Shown: in pieces, positions 1 to 6,691 of the stretch
Position numbering within the stretch: the first letter of the stretch is position 1
How the letters are laid out: every line of letters begins with the position of its first letter
Source: Chloroflexota bacterium
GTDB lineage: Bacteria > Chloroflexota > UBA6077 > JACCZL01
Assembly: GCA_013695975.1 (NCBI GenBank)
Contig: JACCZL010000946.1
Span: 1-7,686, forward strand
Length of the DNA: 7,686 bases
Reading direction: 5' to 3'
Made by a program: the position numbers and the translations under genes
The notes under the pieces: model-generated
Seen by the model: only the letters and a program-made list of their open reading frames with translations
Told to the model about the DNA's origin: nothing
The model's database searches: none

Positions 1-12
1 TGACCGGGCTGT

Positions 13-24
13 GACCGTGTGGTC
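13..24. repeat. Short inverted repeat upstream of the sulfatase promoter
   Basis: GACC at 13-16 and GGTC at 21-24 flank a GTGT centre. The element lies about 20 nt upstream of the proposed -10 box, where an operator could sit. The arms are only 4 bp in very GC-rich DNA, so chance is a real explanation. The stretch is at the window edge, so anything further upstream is unseen. Confidence 0.2.
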
Positions 25-40
25 GGTGGTCCGTGGCGCC

Positions 41-49
41 TGCTAGAGT
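41..49 (+). promoter_or_regulatory. Probable extended -10 promoter element of the sulfatase operon
   Basis: The sequence TGCTAGAGT gives an extended -10 (TG, one base, then TAGAGT; 4 of 6 matches to TATAAT). No good -35 box is visible 16-18 nt upstream. A start of transcription near position 56 leaves a leader of about 33 nt before the GTG at 89. It would leave only about 9 nt before the ATG at 65, too little for a ribosome binding site. The distance from the first base of this box to the chosen start codon is 45 nt, the same as at the regulator gene downstream. Confidence 0.4.
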
Positions 50-75
50 AGGGCCGTTCTCGACATGCAAAGCCT

Positions 76-82
76 GGGGGAG
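76..82 (+). promoter_or_regulatory. Ribosome binding site that decides the sulfatase start
   Basis: GGGGGAG lies 6 nt before the GTG at 89 and downstream of the in-frame ATG at 65, so it can only serve the GTG. No comparable purine-rich site precedes the ATG at a suitable distance. Confidence 0.6.
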
Positions 83-88
83 TCGACG

Positions 89-1582
89 GTGAGACCGACC
101 AACGTCCTCTTCATCAACTCGGACCAGCACAGCCGGCGGGTGATGGGCTGCTCCGGCAATCCGGTCGTCCAGACGCCCAACCTCGACCGCCTGGCGGCGC
201 GGGGGACCCGCTTCACGAACGGCTACTGCCCGACCCCGATCTGCGTCCCCTCGCGGGCCAGCCTGGCGACCGGGCGCTACGCCCACACCATCGGCTCCTG
301 GGACAACGGGACGCCCTACGTCGGCCACGAGGCGCCGAGCTGGGGGCACCGACTGACCGAGCAGGATCACAAGGTGACGACGATCGGCAAGCTCCACTAC
401 CGCAAGGTCGACGACCCGAGCGGATTCCCGGATCAGCGGCTGGCGGTGCACGTCTTGGACGGGGTCGGGGATGTCTTCGGCTGCCTCCGGGCCGATATGC
501 CGGTCCGGCCACAGAGCCGGCAGCAAGTCCTCGACGCTCGGACTGGCGAGTCCGAGTACACGCGCTACGATCGGGCGATCGGCCAGGCGAGCGTCCGCTG
601 GCTACGCGAGGAGGCCGGCGACCAGACCAGGCCATGGGCCCTGTTCGCATCGTTCGTCCACCCCCACTTCCCGCTGGTGGTGCCGGACCAGTACTTCAAC
701 CTGTACCCACCCGACTCGTTGCCGCTACCAGTCCAGTGGCAGCCGGATGAGTGGCCCCACCATCCCGTCGTCGACATGAAGCGCCGCCAGCAGGCGCTCG
801 ACGAGCCGTTCGACGAGGCGACCCTCCGCAACGCGATGCGGGCCTACTACGGGATGGTCAGCTTCCTCGACGAGCAGATCGGGCTCGTCTTGCAGGCCCT
901 CGACGAGGCCGGCCTGCGTGACAGCACCCGCATCATCTACACGACCGACCACGGCGAGCAGCTCGGCGAGCACGGGCTCTGGTGGAAGAGCTCGATGTAC
1001 GAGGGCGCGGTCGGCGTTCCGATGATCGTGGCCGGTCCGGACGTCCCAGCCGGCAAGGTGTCGACGACCAACGTCAACCTGACCGACTGCTTTCCGGCGA
1101 TCGTCGAGGCGGTCGGGGCCGAGTCGCGGCCAGAGGACTCCGACCTGCCGGGCGAGTCGCTCTTTCGCCTCGCCCAGCAGGCAGACCGACCGCGGACCGT
1201 CTTCAGCGAGTACCATGCGATCTTCTCGCCGAGCGGCACCTACATGGTGCGGACCGAGCGCTATAAGTACGTCCACTACGTCGGCTACCCGCCCCAGCTC
1301 TTCGACATGCAGGACGACCCCGACGAGACGCGCGACCTGGGCCAGGAGCCGGCCTACGCCGAGGTTCGCGCCGAATGCGAGCGCGAGCTGCGCCGGATCT
1401 GCGACCCGGAGGATGTCGACCGCCAGGCCAGGGCCGACCAGCGCCGCCGGATCATGGCGGCCGGCGGCCCCGAGGCGGTCATCCGCCAGGGCGTCAAGAT
1501 CCCCTACACGCCAGCCCCGGACGAGTTCGACCCCGCGCCCATCGAGGCCCGCGAGCGCGCGAAGCAAGGGTCTGGGCCCTGA
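89..1582 (+). CDS. Cytoplasmic formylglycine-type sulfatase, choline-sulfatase-like
   Basis: Predicted type I sulfatase (alkaline phosphatase superfamily) that hydrolyses a sulfate ester to an alcohol and free sulfate. With the GTG start it has 497 residues, normal for the family. The signature C-x-P-S-R is present (C52, P54, R56); in this family the cysteine is converted to formylglycine by a separate enzyme, which is not encoded here. Other expected active-site residues are visible: D12 and Q13 near the N-terminus, K101 and H103 in GKLHY, H191 and H193 in HPHFP, D287 and H288 in TTDHGE, and K300. There is no signal peptide or membrane segment, so it should act on an imported small molecule rather than a polysaccharide. 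The segment around TTDHGE and GLWWK resembles choline-sulfatase-like enzymes, but the substrate cannot be read from sequence. It is the first gene of a three-gene set, 25 nt before the next. An in-frame ATG at 65 would add 8 residues but has no ribosome binding site. Confidence 0.9.
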   Translation: MRPTNVLFINSDQHSRRVMGCSGNPVVQTPNLDRLAARGTRFTNGYCPTPICVPSRASLATGRYAHTIGSWDNGTPYVGHEAPSWGHRLTEQDHKVTTIGKLHYRKVDDPSGFPDQRLAVHVLDGVGDVFGCLRADMPVRPQSRQQVLDARTGESEYTRYDRAIGQASVRWLREEAGDQTRPWALFASFVHPHFPLVVPDQYFNLYPPDSLPLPVQWQPDEWPHHPVVDMKRRQQALDEPFDEATLRNAMRAYYGMVSFLDEQIGLVLQALDEAGLRDSTRIIYTTDHGEQLGEHGLWWKSSMYEGAVGVPMIVAGPDVPAGKVSTTNVNLTDCFPAIVEAVGAESRPEDSDLPGESLFRLAQQADRPRTVFSEYHAIFSPSGTYMVRTERYKYVHYVGYPPQLFDMQDDPDETRDLGQEPAYAEVRAECERELRRICDPEDVDRQARADQRRRIMAAGGPEAVIRQGVKIPYTPAPDEFDPAPIEARERAKQGSGP

Positions 1583-1592
1583 CCCGGGCGTC

Positions 1593-1598
1593 GAGGAG
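1593..1598 (+). promoter_or_regulatory. Ribosome binding site of the enolase-superfamily gene
   Basis: GAGGAG stands 9 nt before the GTG at 1608 in the 25-nt gap after the sulfatase stop. It fixes the start of the second gene, whose reading frame is open far upstream, inside the sulfatase gene. Confidence 0.6.
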
Positions 1599-1607
1599 CG
1601 AGCCGAG

Positions 1608-2774
1608 GTGAGCCCGCGCATTCGCGCCGTCCGTGCCCACTACCTGCGGGCCGATCTCGAGGAGCCGTTCGGCTGGTCGGTTTACACGACGCGGCTTCGC
1701 CAGGCCCTGCTCGTCGAGGTCGAGACCGACGACGGGCTGATCGGCTGGGGCGAGGCCGGGTCGGGGACCCTGCCCGCGGCGGCCAAACGGTTCGTCGAGG
1801 AGGTCCTCGGTCCGCTCGCCGTCGGCCAGGACCCGTTCGACCTGAATGGGATCTGGCAGCGGGCGCAGACGACCTTCGATCGGGCCGGCTGGGGCGGCGG
1901 CCTGGCGATCCAGGCGCTGAGTGGCCTCGAGGTCGCCCTCTGGGACCTGATGGGCAAGGCCACCAATCGACCGGTCTGCCAGCTCCTCGGCGGGCGGGTC
2001 CGCGACCGCGTTCAGGCCTACGCGACCGGCCTGTACTACTATCCGAGCGCCGCCGACCCGTCGGCCGCGCGGGAGGAGGAGGCCCGCGGTTACGTCGAGC
2101 GCGGCTACCGCGCGATGAAGATGAAGGTCGGCGGGTTGAGTCCGGCCGTCGACCTGCGGGAGGTCGAGCGGATCCGGCGGGCGGTCGGCGACGACGTGAC
2201 GCTGCTGGTGGACGCGAACGGCGCCTACGACAGCCACACGGCGATCCAGGTCGGGGGCGAGCTGGACCGTCTCGGGGTGGCCTGGTTCGAGGAGCCGGTC
2301 CAGCGCGGCGACGTCGACGGGTACCTCGAGGTCAAGCGGGCGCTGCGGACGGCGATCGCCGGCGGCGAGCACCTCGGCGGCTGCGAGGCGTTCCGCGAGC
2401 TGCTGACCAGGCGGGCCGTCGACATCGCCCAGCCTGACGTCGCCAACTGCGGCGGGCTCTCCGAGGCGCGGCGCATCGCCGCCGTCGCCGGCGCCTTCCA
2501 CGTCCGCGTGTTCCCCCACGTCTGGGGCACGCCGCTGGCGATCGCGGCCGGGCTCCACTTCGCGGCGACCCTCCCGTCGACCCCGCCGACGATGACCCCG
2601 ACCCCGCTCGCCCAGGAGCCGATCTTCGAGTTCGACAGCACCCCCCACCCGATCCGCGAGGCGATGATGACCGAGAGCCTGCGCCCGCTGGACGGCTGGC
2701 TGCGCATCCCCGACGGCCCTGGCCTCGGCGTCGAGGTCGACCCTGGCCTGATCGCCCGCCTGAGCGCCGACTAG
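1608..2774 (+). CDS. Mandelate racemase/muconate lactonizing family enzyme (enolase superfamily), probable sugar-acid dehydratase or epimerase
   Basis: A 388-residue enzyme with the full enolase-superfamily layout: an N-terminal capping domain (about 1-125) and a TIM-barrel domain (about 130-360). Visible catalytic parts are the K-x-K pair K171/K173 in MKMKVG, metal ligands D202 (VDAN), E228 or E229 (WFEEP) and E254 (GGEH), and the D277 (QPD) and H304 (FPHVW) positions of the acid-base dyad. This K-x-K plus Asp-His set marks the mandelate-racemase subgroup. Enzymes of this group use Mg2+ to remove the proton next to a carboxylate, and most characterised members dehydrate acid sugars; some racemise or epimerise. 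The exact substrate is unknown. The GTG start has a GAGGAG site and follows the sulfatase stop by 25 nt, so co-transcription is likely. The shared position suggests that the product of desulfation, perhaps after oxidation to an acid, is processed here; this is inference. The frame is open upstream to about 1215, but that part overlaps the sulfatase gene and lacks family similarity. Confidence 0.88.
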   Translation: MSPRIRAVRAHYLRADLEEPFGWSVYTTRLRQALLVEVETDDGLIGWGEAGSGTLPAAAKRFVEEVLGPLAVGQDPFDLNGIWQRAQTTFDRAGWGGGLAIQALSGLEVALWDLMGKATNRPVCQLLGGRVRDRVQAYATGLYYYPSAADPSAAREEEARGYVERGYRAMKMKVGGLSPAVDLREVERIRRAVGDDVTLLVDANGAYDSHTAIQVGGELDRLGVAWFEEPVQRGDVDGYLEVKRALRTAIAGGEHLGGCEAFRELLTRRAVDIAQPDVANCGGLSEARRIAAVAGAFHVRVFPHVWGTPLAIAAGLHFAATLPSTPPTMTPTPLAQEPIFEFDSTPHPIREAMMTESLRPLDGWLRIPDGPGLGVEVDPGLIARLSAD

Positions 2775-2776
2775 CC

Positions 2777-3325
2777 GTGGCTGGCGGCGGCGGTTCCGCC
2801 CTCGTAACGGATCGGCTCGAGCTGGCACCGCTGACCGCGGCGGCGCTCGACGCCTGGATCGTCGGCGACCGCGACCGCCTCGAGGCTCAGACCGGCGCCC
2901 GATTCGAGGCGCCGCCGAGCCCGCCGCCGCTGATGGAGGACGCCCTTCCAGCGATGCGCGATGGCCTGGGCGCCGGATCCGAGGGGGAGGGCTGGGGGCC
3001 GTGGCTGATCGTCGCCCGCGTGACCTGCGAGGCCCTTGGCTCGTGTGGGCTGCGCGGGAAGCCCGACTTTGCCGGCGCCGTCGAGATAGGCTACTCGCTC
3101 TACCCCCGATTCGAGCAGCAGGGCTACGCGACCGAAGCAGCGCGGGCGCTGGTCGGGTGGGCGTTCGAGCAGCCGGGCGTGGCGGCCGTTCGAGCCACGA
3201 TCCCGGCCTGGCACAAGCCGTCACTTCGCGTTGCCGAGAAGCTCGGCATGCGCCAGGTCGCCACGACCCACGACGGCGAGGTGGGTGAGATCCTCGTCTT
3301 CGAGGTTCGGAAGCCACCCTCCTGA
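2777..3325 (+). CDS. GNAT-family N-acetyltransferase, RimJ/RimL-like
   Basis: A 182-residue protein of normal length for the RimJ/RimL branch of GNAT acetyltransferases, which move an acetyl group from acetyl-CoA to an amine. The N-terminus has the typical TDRLELAPL strand (11-19). The central strand EIGYSLYP (103-110) is followed by the acetyl-CoA phosphate-binding loop Q-Q-G-Y-A (114-118) and its helix. The C-terminal motif SLRVAEKLGM (149-158) is clear. The residue three before S149, often Asn in relatives, is His146 here. The acceptor may be a small molecule, antibiotic or protein N-terminus; sequence does not tell. The GTG start comes 2 nt after the upstream stop and has no clear ribosome binding site of its own, which suggests translation coupled to the enolase-superfamily gene. 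It would be the last gene of the operon. Confidence 0.82.
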   Translation: MAGGGGSALVTDRLELAPLTAAALDAWIVGDRDRLEAQTGARFEAPPSPPPLMEDALPAMRDGLGAGSEGEGWGPWLIVARVTCEALGSCGLRGKPDFAGAVEIGYSLYPRFEQQGYATEAARALVGWAFEQPGVAAVRATIPAWHKPSLRVAEKLGMRQVATTHDGEVGEILVFEVRKPPS

Positions 3326-3383
3326 ACAGCTCCCTCAGACCGGGCACGGGAACCCGGGCGCTTCGTGCCACGGAGAGGGTGGC
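3313..3383. repeat. Perfect 9-bp inverted repeat bracketing the end of the operon
   Basis: GCCACCCTC at 3313-3321 is the exact reverse complement of GAGGGTGGC at 3375-3383. The left arm lies in the last codons of the acetyltransferase gene, just before the stop at 3323-3325. Inside are a 6-bp pair, GGCACG 3343-3348 with CGTGCC 3364-3369, and a competing 5-bp pair, CCGGG 3340-3344 with CCCGG 3353-3357. Such a fold could slow RNA polymerase or protect the operon 3' end. There is no following T-run, so it is not a standard intrinsic terminator. Confidence 0.4.
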
Positions 3384-3401
3384 ATCTCTGCGCAGCGCCG
3401 C

Positions 3402-3421
3402 GCCGGCCAGTTTCAGCCGGC
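3402..3421. repeat. Inverted repeat over the -35 region of the regulator promoter, possible operator
   Basis: GCCGGC at 3402-3407 and again at 3416-3421 form 6-bp arms around an 8-nt centre (CAGTTTCA). An overlapping pair, GCCAG 3406-3410 with CTGGC 3421-3425, strengthens the dyad. The position covers where RNA polymerase would contact the -35 region. A bound regulator here, perhaps the encoded LuxR-type protein itself, could control transcription. GCCGGC is common by chance in DNA this rich in G and C. Confidence 0.35.
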
Positions 3422-3439
3422 TGGCATTCGGGGTACAAT
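3411..3439 (+). promoter_or_regulatory. Probable promoter of the LuxR-type regulator gene
   Basis: TACAAT at 3434-3439 matches the -10 consensus at 5 of 6 bases and stands out in GC-rich surroundings. The hexamer 17 nt upstream, TTTCAG at 3411-3416, is a poor -35 match, so an activator may be needed. Transcription would begin near 3446, giving a leader of about 33 nt before the ATG at 3479. It shows that the regulator has its own promoter even though it lies on the same strand as the operon before it. Confidence 0.55.
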
Positions 3440-3478
3440 GGGCCGAGCTGTTCCCGCGGCCCCGTGGGCGGTCTGCCG

Positions 3479-6400
3479 ATGAGCATTGGTACAGCAGGAT
3501 TGTTCGACCGGCCGGTCGTGTGTCCGGTCCTGGTCGGCCGCGCCTCCGTGCTAGACGCCCTCCACCGTCTGATCGACGGCGTGGAGGGTGATCGCTGCCG
3601 GATGGCGCTCATGACCGGGGACGCCGGCATCGGCAAATCGCGGCTCGTCGCCGAGACGCGGGCCTACGCGACGGCCCGTGGGTTCGTCGTGCTCGAGGGC
3701 GCCTGCTTCCCACAGGATCGCGCCTGTCCGTACGCGCCGATGCTCGACGTGCTGCGAGCCTACTTCGCCGGTCAGTCACCCGAGGCGATGGTCAGCGCGA
3801 TGGGGCCGTTCACCCGCGAGCTCTACTCGCTGCTACCCGACCTGGCGCCCCGACCGACGGAGCCTTCGGCGAGCTCACAACAGCCGCCACCACCGCCACT
3901 CGAGACCGAGCAGGAGCGGCGACGCCTTTTCGATGCGCTGGCGCACTGTCTGATCGGCCAGGGAGCAGAGCGGCCGGTGCTCGTCGTCGTCGAAGATCTC
4001 CACTGGTGTGACGACGGTAGTCTGGACTTTCTGCTGTACCTCGCGCGACGCGCCGCTGCCGCGGGGGCGCGAGGCATGGCGCCCCTCCTGCTGCTCGGGA
4101 CCTACCGCGTTGAAGACGCCGATCCGCGACTGCGCCACTGGTTGGCGCAGCTTGACCGCGAGCATCTCGCCCAGGAGCTGGCGCTCGCGCCCCTGACCCG
4201 CGAGGAGATCGCCGCGATGATCGCGGCGATCGTCGGCCGGCGTGGTCCGCCAGCCACTGAGCTCCGCGACACGATCTATGGCCTGGCGGAGGGCAACCCC
4301 TTCTACACAGAAGAGCTGCTCAAGGCCCTGATGGCAGCCGGCTACCTCTCCGACGGGGACGACGCGGGCCGAGGGAACGGCGGTGCGACCCCGGAGTGGC
4401 GCATTCCCCGCGGCGTACAGGACGCTGTCCAGCAGCGGATCGCCCGCCTCGGCTCACCCGCCCGCGAGGTCCTGTCGCTGGCAGCGGTGGTCGGGCGACG
4501 CTTCGACTTCGGGCTCCTTCGGCACCTGGCCCACGTCGACGAGGCCACCCTGCTGGGGCTGATCAAGGAGCTGATCGCGGCACAACTGGTGGTGGAGGAG
4601 TCGCCCGAGCAGTTCGCGTTCCGCCACGCCCTCACTCGGGAAGCGACGTACAGTGAGCTGCTGGCGCGTGAGCGGATGGCGCTGCACCGCACCGTGGCCC
4701 AGGTTGCCGAGGAGATCTACGCCGAGTCGTCCGAGCGCCGCCTGGACGACCTGGCTTACCACTACCACCAGGCTGGGGTCTGGGAGAAGGCGGTGGATTA
4801 CGCGCAGCGGGCCGGGGAGCGGGCGCAGCGGCTGTACGCGCCGCGCGCGGCGGTCGAGCAGCTCACCCGGGCGTTGGACGCCGCGGAGCACTTGACGACA
4901 TCCACGCGATCGGCTCCGCCCCTGGTATCGGCGTCGAGGCTCGCCTCGATCCATCGCGAGCGCGGGCTGGCATACGAGACCCTCGGCGACTTCAGGCACG
5001 CGCGGGCTGACTACGAGGCCGCGATCGAGATAGCCCAGACGGCCAGCGATCAGCGGGCGGAGTGGGAGGCGCTGCTCGACCTCGGCGTCCTCTGGACCGG
5101 CCGAGACTACGGGCAGGCCGGAGCCTACTTCCAGCGGGCGTTGGACCTGGCGCGCGCGCTTGGCGAGCCGACGCTGCTGGCCCATAGCCTCAACCGGGTG
5201 GGCAACTGGCGGGTAAACACCGCGCAACCGCGGGAGGCGCTCCCGCTCCATCGAGAAGCGCTGTCCATCTTCGAGGAGCTCGACGAACGACGCGGCATCG
5301 CCGCGACCTTGGATTTCCTGGGTATGGCGAGTTATCTAAGCGCCGACCTGGCGGGCAGCATCCACAACTACGAGCGCGCCGTCGCCCTCTTCCGCGAGCT
5401 GGACGACCGCCCCGGGCTCGTGTCCAGCCTGGCGATGCTGGCCAACCGTGGCGGCAGCTCTGAGCACGGCTCGAGGACGTCGGACGCCGCGGAGCTCGCC
5501 GCGGGGGTGCGCGATGGGGAGCGGGCCGTCCAGCTCGCGCGGGCCATCGACTGGCGAGCCGGTGAGGCGTTCGCCCTCTTCATCCTGGCGACGGTGCTCG
5601 GCCCCCTCGGTGCGTATGCGCGAGCGTTGGAGCTGGCAGGCCGCGGCCTCCGCATCGCCGAGGAGATCGAGCATCTGCAGTGGACGGCCGGAGCGCATTG
5701 TGCGCTGGGCGAAATCTACCTCGACCTGCTCGCGCTCCCGGCGGCACGGCGGCACCTCGAGCGAGGGCTCGAGCTGGCGCAAGAGATCCGCTCCGCGTTC
5801 TGGATCGAGCTGACGACCGGCTACCTGGCCTGGACGCACGTCCTGGAGCGTGACCTGGGACGGGCGGGAGCCATCCTCGGCCCGGTGCCCGATACCGAGG
5901 CTCCGGTCCGATCATTGGGCGAACGCTGGCTCAACTACGGGCATCTCCAGCTCGCCCTTGCACGCGGCGAGTCGGCGCTTGCCCTGCGGCTGGTCGATCG
6001 GGCCAGCGCCCCGACCCTGGAGGGCACCGCCACGGGCGAGACGCCTCGCCCGGCGCTCGCTCGGGCGGAGGCGCTCACGGCGCTCGGTCGGACGGCCGAG
6101 GCCGAAGCCGTGCTCCTGGATGTGCAGGGTGTGACCGAGCGACAGGGCGCCCGGCCGCTCCTCTGGCGGGCCCACGCGGCGCTCGGCGGCGTGTACCGCG
6201 CCCAGGACCGGGCCGAAGCGGCCCAGCACGAGTTTTCGGCCGCCCGCGCGATCATCGAGGAGCTCGGGTCCGGGCTCGCCGACGAGGCCCTCCGCGACGA
6301 GTTCCTCCGCAACGCGACAGCCACGCTCCCGCGCCCGTATCGCCTGTCGCCGCGCCGCGTCGCGGCCGTGAGGCACGGCGGACTGACCGCGCGCGAGCGG

Positions 6401-6568
6401 GAGGTGGCCCAACTGATCGCGCAGGGCAGGACGAATCGGGAGATCGCCGACGCGCTGGTGCTCGGCGAGCGGACGGTCGAGACCCACGTCAGCCACGTCC
6501 TCGCCAAGCTCGGCCTCGACTCCCGCCGCGAGATCGCCCGCTGGGCCGCCGACAAGGGTCTGAATTAG
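3479..6568 (+). CDS. Large ATP-binding LuxR-type transcriptional regulator (LAL-like: AAA/STAND ATPase, TPR repeats, LuxR HTH)
   Basis: A 1029-residue regulator. An N-terminal ATPase domain opens with LVGRASVLDAL and has Walker A GDAGIGKS (47-54, K53) and Walker B VLVVVED (167-173), followed by LHW. GNPFYTEELL (from 272) is typical of the end of this ATPase module in LuxR and adenylate-cyclase-linked proteins. A long helical part, about 430-930, contains clear TPR-like units; the best run is about 488-660. The last 60 residues form a LuxR/GerE helix-turn-helix starting at LTAREREVA (from 969) with TVETHVSHV in the recognition helix. Proteins of this design (MalT is the known example) bind ATP, sense a small molecule or partner through the helical repeats, oligomerise and activate promoters. 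The effector and targets are unknown. It is cytoplasmic, with no membrane segment. The ATG at 3479 is chosen because the family-like sequence and the -10 box agree; a longer in-frame start at 3365 would place the promoter inside the gene. Its site GGGCGG (3466-3471) is weak. Confidence 0.9.
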   Translation: MSIGTAGLFDRPVVCPVLVGRASVLDALHRLIDGVEGDRCRMALMTGDAGIGKSRLVAETRAYATARGFVVLEGACFPQDRACPYAPMLDVLRAYFAGQSPEAMVSAMGPFTRELYSLLPDLAPRPTEPSASSQQPPPPPLETEQERRRLFDALAHCLIGQGAERPVLVVVEDLHWCDDGSLDFLLYLARRAAAAGARGMAPLLLLGTYRVEDADPRLRHWLAQLDREHLAQELALAPLTREEIAAMIAAIVGRRGPPATELRDTIYGLAEGNPFYTEELLKALMAAGYLSDGDDAGRGNGGATPEWRIPRGVQDAVQQRIARLGSPAREVLSLAAVVGRRFDFGLLRHLAHVDEATLLGLIKELIAAQLVVEESPEQFAFRHALTREATYSELLARERMALHRTVAQVAEEIYAESSERRLDDLAYHYHQAGVWEKAVDYAQRAGERAQRLYAPRAAVEQLTRALDAAEHLTTSTRSAPPLVSASRLASIHRERGLAYETLGDFRHARADYEAAIEIAQTASDQRAEWEALLDLGVLWTGRDYGQAGAYFQRALDLARALGEPTLLAHSLNRVGNWRVNTAQPREALPLHREALSIFEELDERRGIAATLDFLGMASYLSADLAGSIHNYERAVALFRELDDRPGLVSSLAMLANRGGSSEHGSRTSDAAELAAGVRDGERAVQLARAIDWRAGEAFALFILATVLGPLGAYARALELAGRGLRIAEEIEHLQWTAGAHCALGEIYLDLLALPAARRHLERGLELAQEIRSAFWIELTTGYLAWTHVLERDLGRAGAILGPVPDTEAPVRSLGERWLNYGHLQLALARGESALALRLVDRASAPTLEGTATGETPRPALARAEALTALGRTAEAEAVLLDVQGVTERQGARPLLWRAHAALGGVYRAQDRAEAAQHEFSAARAIIEELGSGLADEALRDEFLRNATATLPRPYRLSPRRVAAVRHGGLTAREREVAQLIAQGRTNREIADALVLGERTVETHVSHVLAKLGLDSRREIARWAADKGLN

Positions 6569-6573
6569 CCCGG

Positions 6574-6664
6574 ATTATTCAAAGGCGCCTCGTCGCTCGG
6601 AGGGCCGTAGGGCGGGGGCTTGTCCCCCGCCTACGGACGACGGCGCCCACAGCCACTGAATAAT
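6574..6664. repeat. 91-bp nested inverted-repeat element (REP-like or tiny MITE-like) between convergent genes
   Basis: Perfect 8-bp ends, ATTATTCA (6574-6581) and TGAATAAT (6657-6664), enclose further paired arms: GGCGCC 6584-6589 with GGCGCC 6642-6647, TCGT 6590-6593 with ACGA 6637-6640, and the strong central hairpin at 6605-6636. The A+T-rich ends contrast with the GC-rich interior and neighbours. It starts 6 nt after the regulator stop codon. The layout resembles a short non-coding repeat that folds as a unit. It might serve as a two-way transcription barrier or be a non-autonomous mobile remnant. No clear direct repeat at the borders was seen, so mobility is inference. Confidence 0.55.
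6605..6636. terminator. Strong GC hairpin, possible bidirectional terminator or 3'-end stabiliser
   Basis: The arms 6605-6618 and 6624-6636 pair over 13 bp with one bulged G, around a 5-nt loop (CTTGT). Arms start CCGTAGG and end CCTACGG, with a GGGGG/CCCCC core. It lies between two genes that converge and would fold in transcripts from either side. There is no T-run after it on either strand, so it does not meet the usual rule for an intrinsic terminator. Stopping by another route or mRNA protection remains possible. Confidence 0.45.
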
Positions 6665-6691
6665 GTGGGCACCAAGCCGTAGGCGTCCAAG

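Noticed and set aside
1215..1607. Upstream extension of the enolase-superfamily frame into the sulfatase gene
   Set aside because: The extra segment is out-of-frame sulfatase sequence. A GAGGAG site and the family N-terminus both point to the GTG at 1608.
725..1621. Reverse-strand open frame of about 298 codons opposite the sulfatase
   Set aside because: No family features and low-complexity composition. The forward frame has all sulfatase catalytic motifs.
1494..3371. Reverse-strand open frame of about 625 codons opposite the enolase-superfamily and acetyltransferase genes
   Set aside because: It is rich in Arg, Pro, Ala and Gly with no recognisable domain, as expected from the antisense of GC-rich codons. 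The forward strand encodes two clear protein families.
3365..3478. 38-residue N-terminal extension of the regulator from an upstream ATG
   Set aside because: The -10 box at 3434-3439 would lie inside the coding sequence, and the extra residues do not resemble the start of this ATPase family.
4454..5251. Reverse-strand open frame of about 265 codons opposite the regulator
   Set aside because: It covers the antisense of the helical-repeat part of a clear regulator gene and shows no domain or start signal.
6605..6636. Classic rho-independent terminator
   Set aside because: The stem is strong, but no T-run follows on either strand, so it is reported only as a possible terminator or stabilising hairpin.
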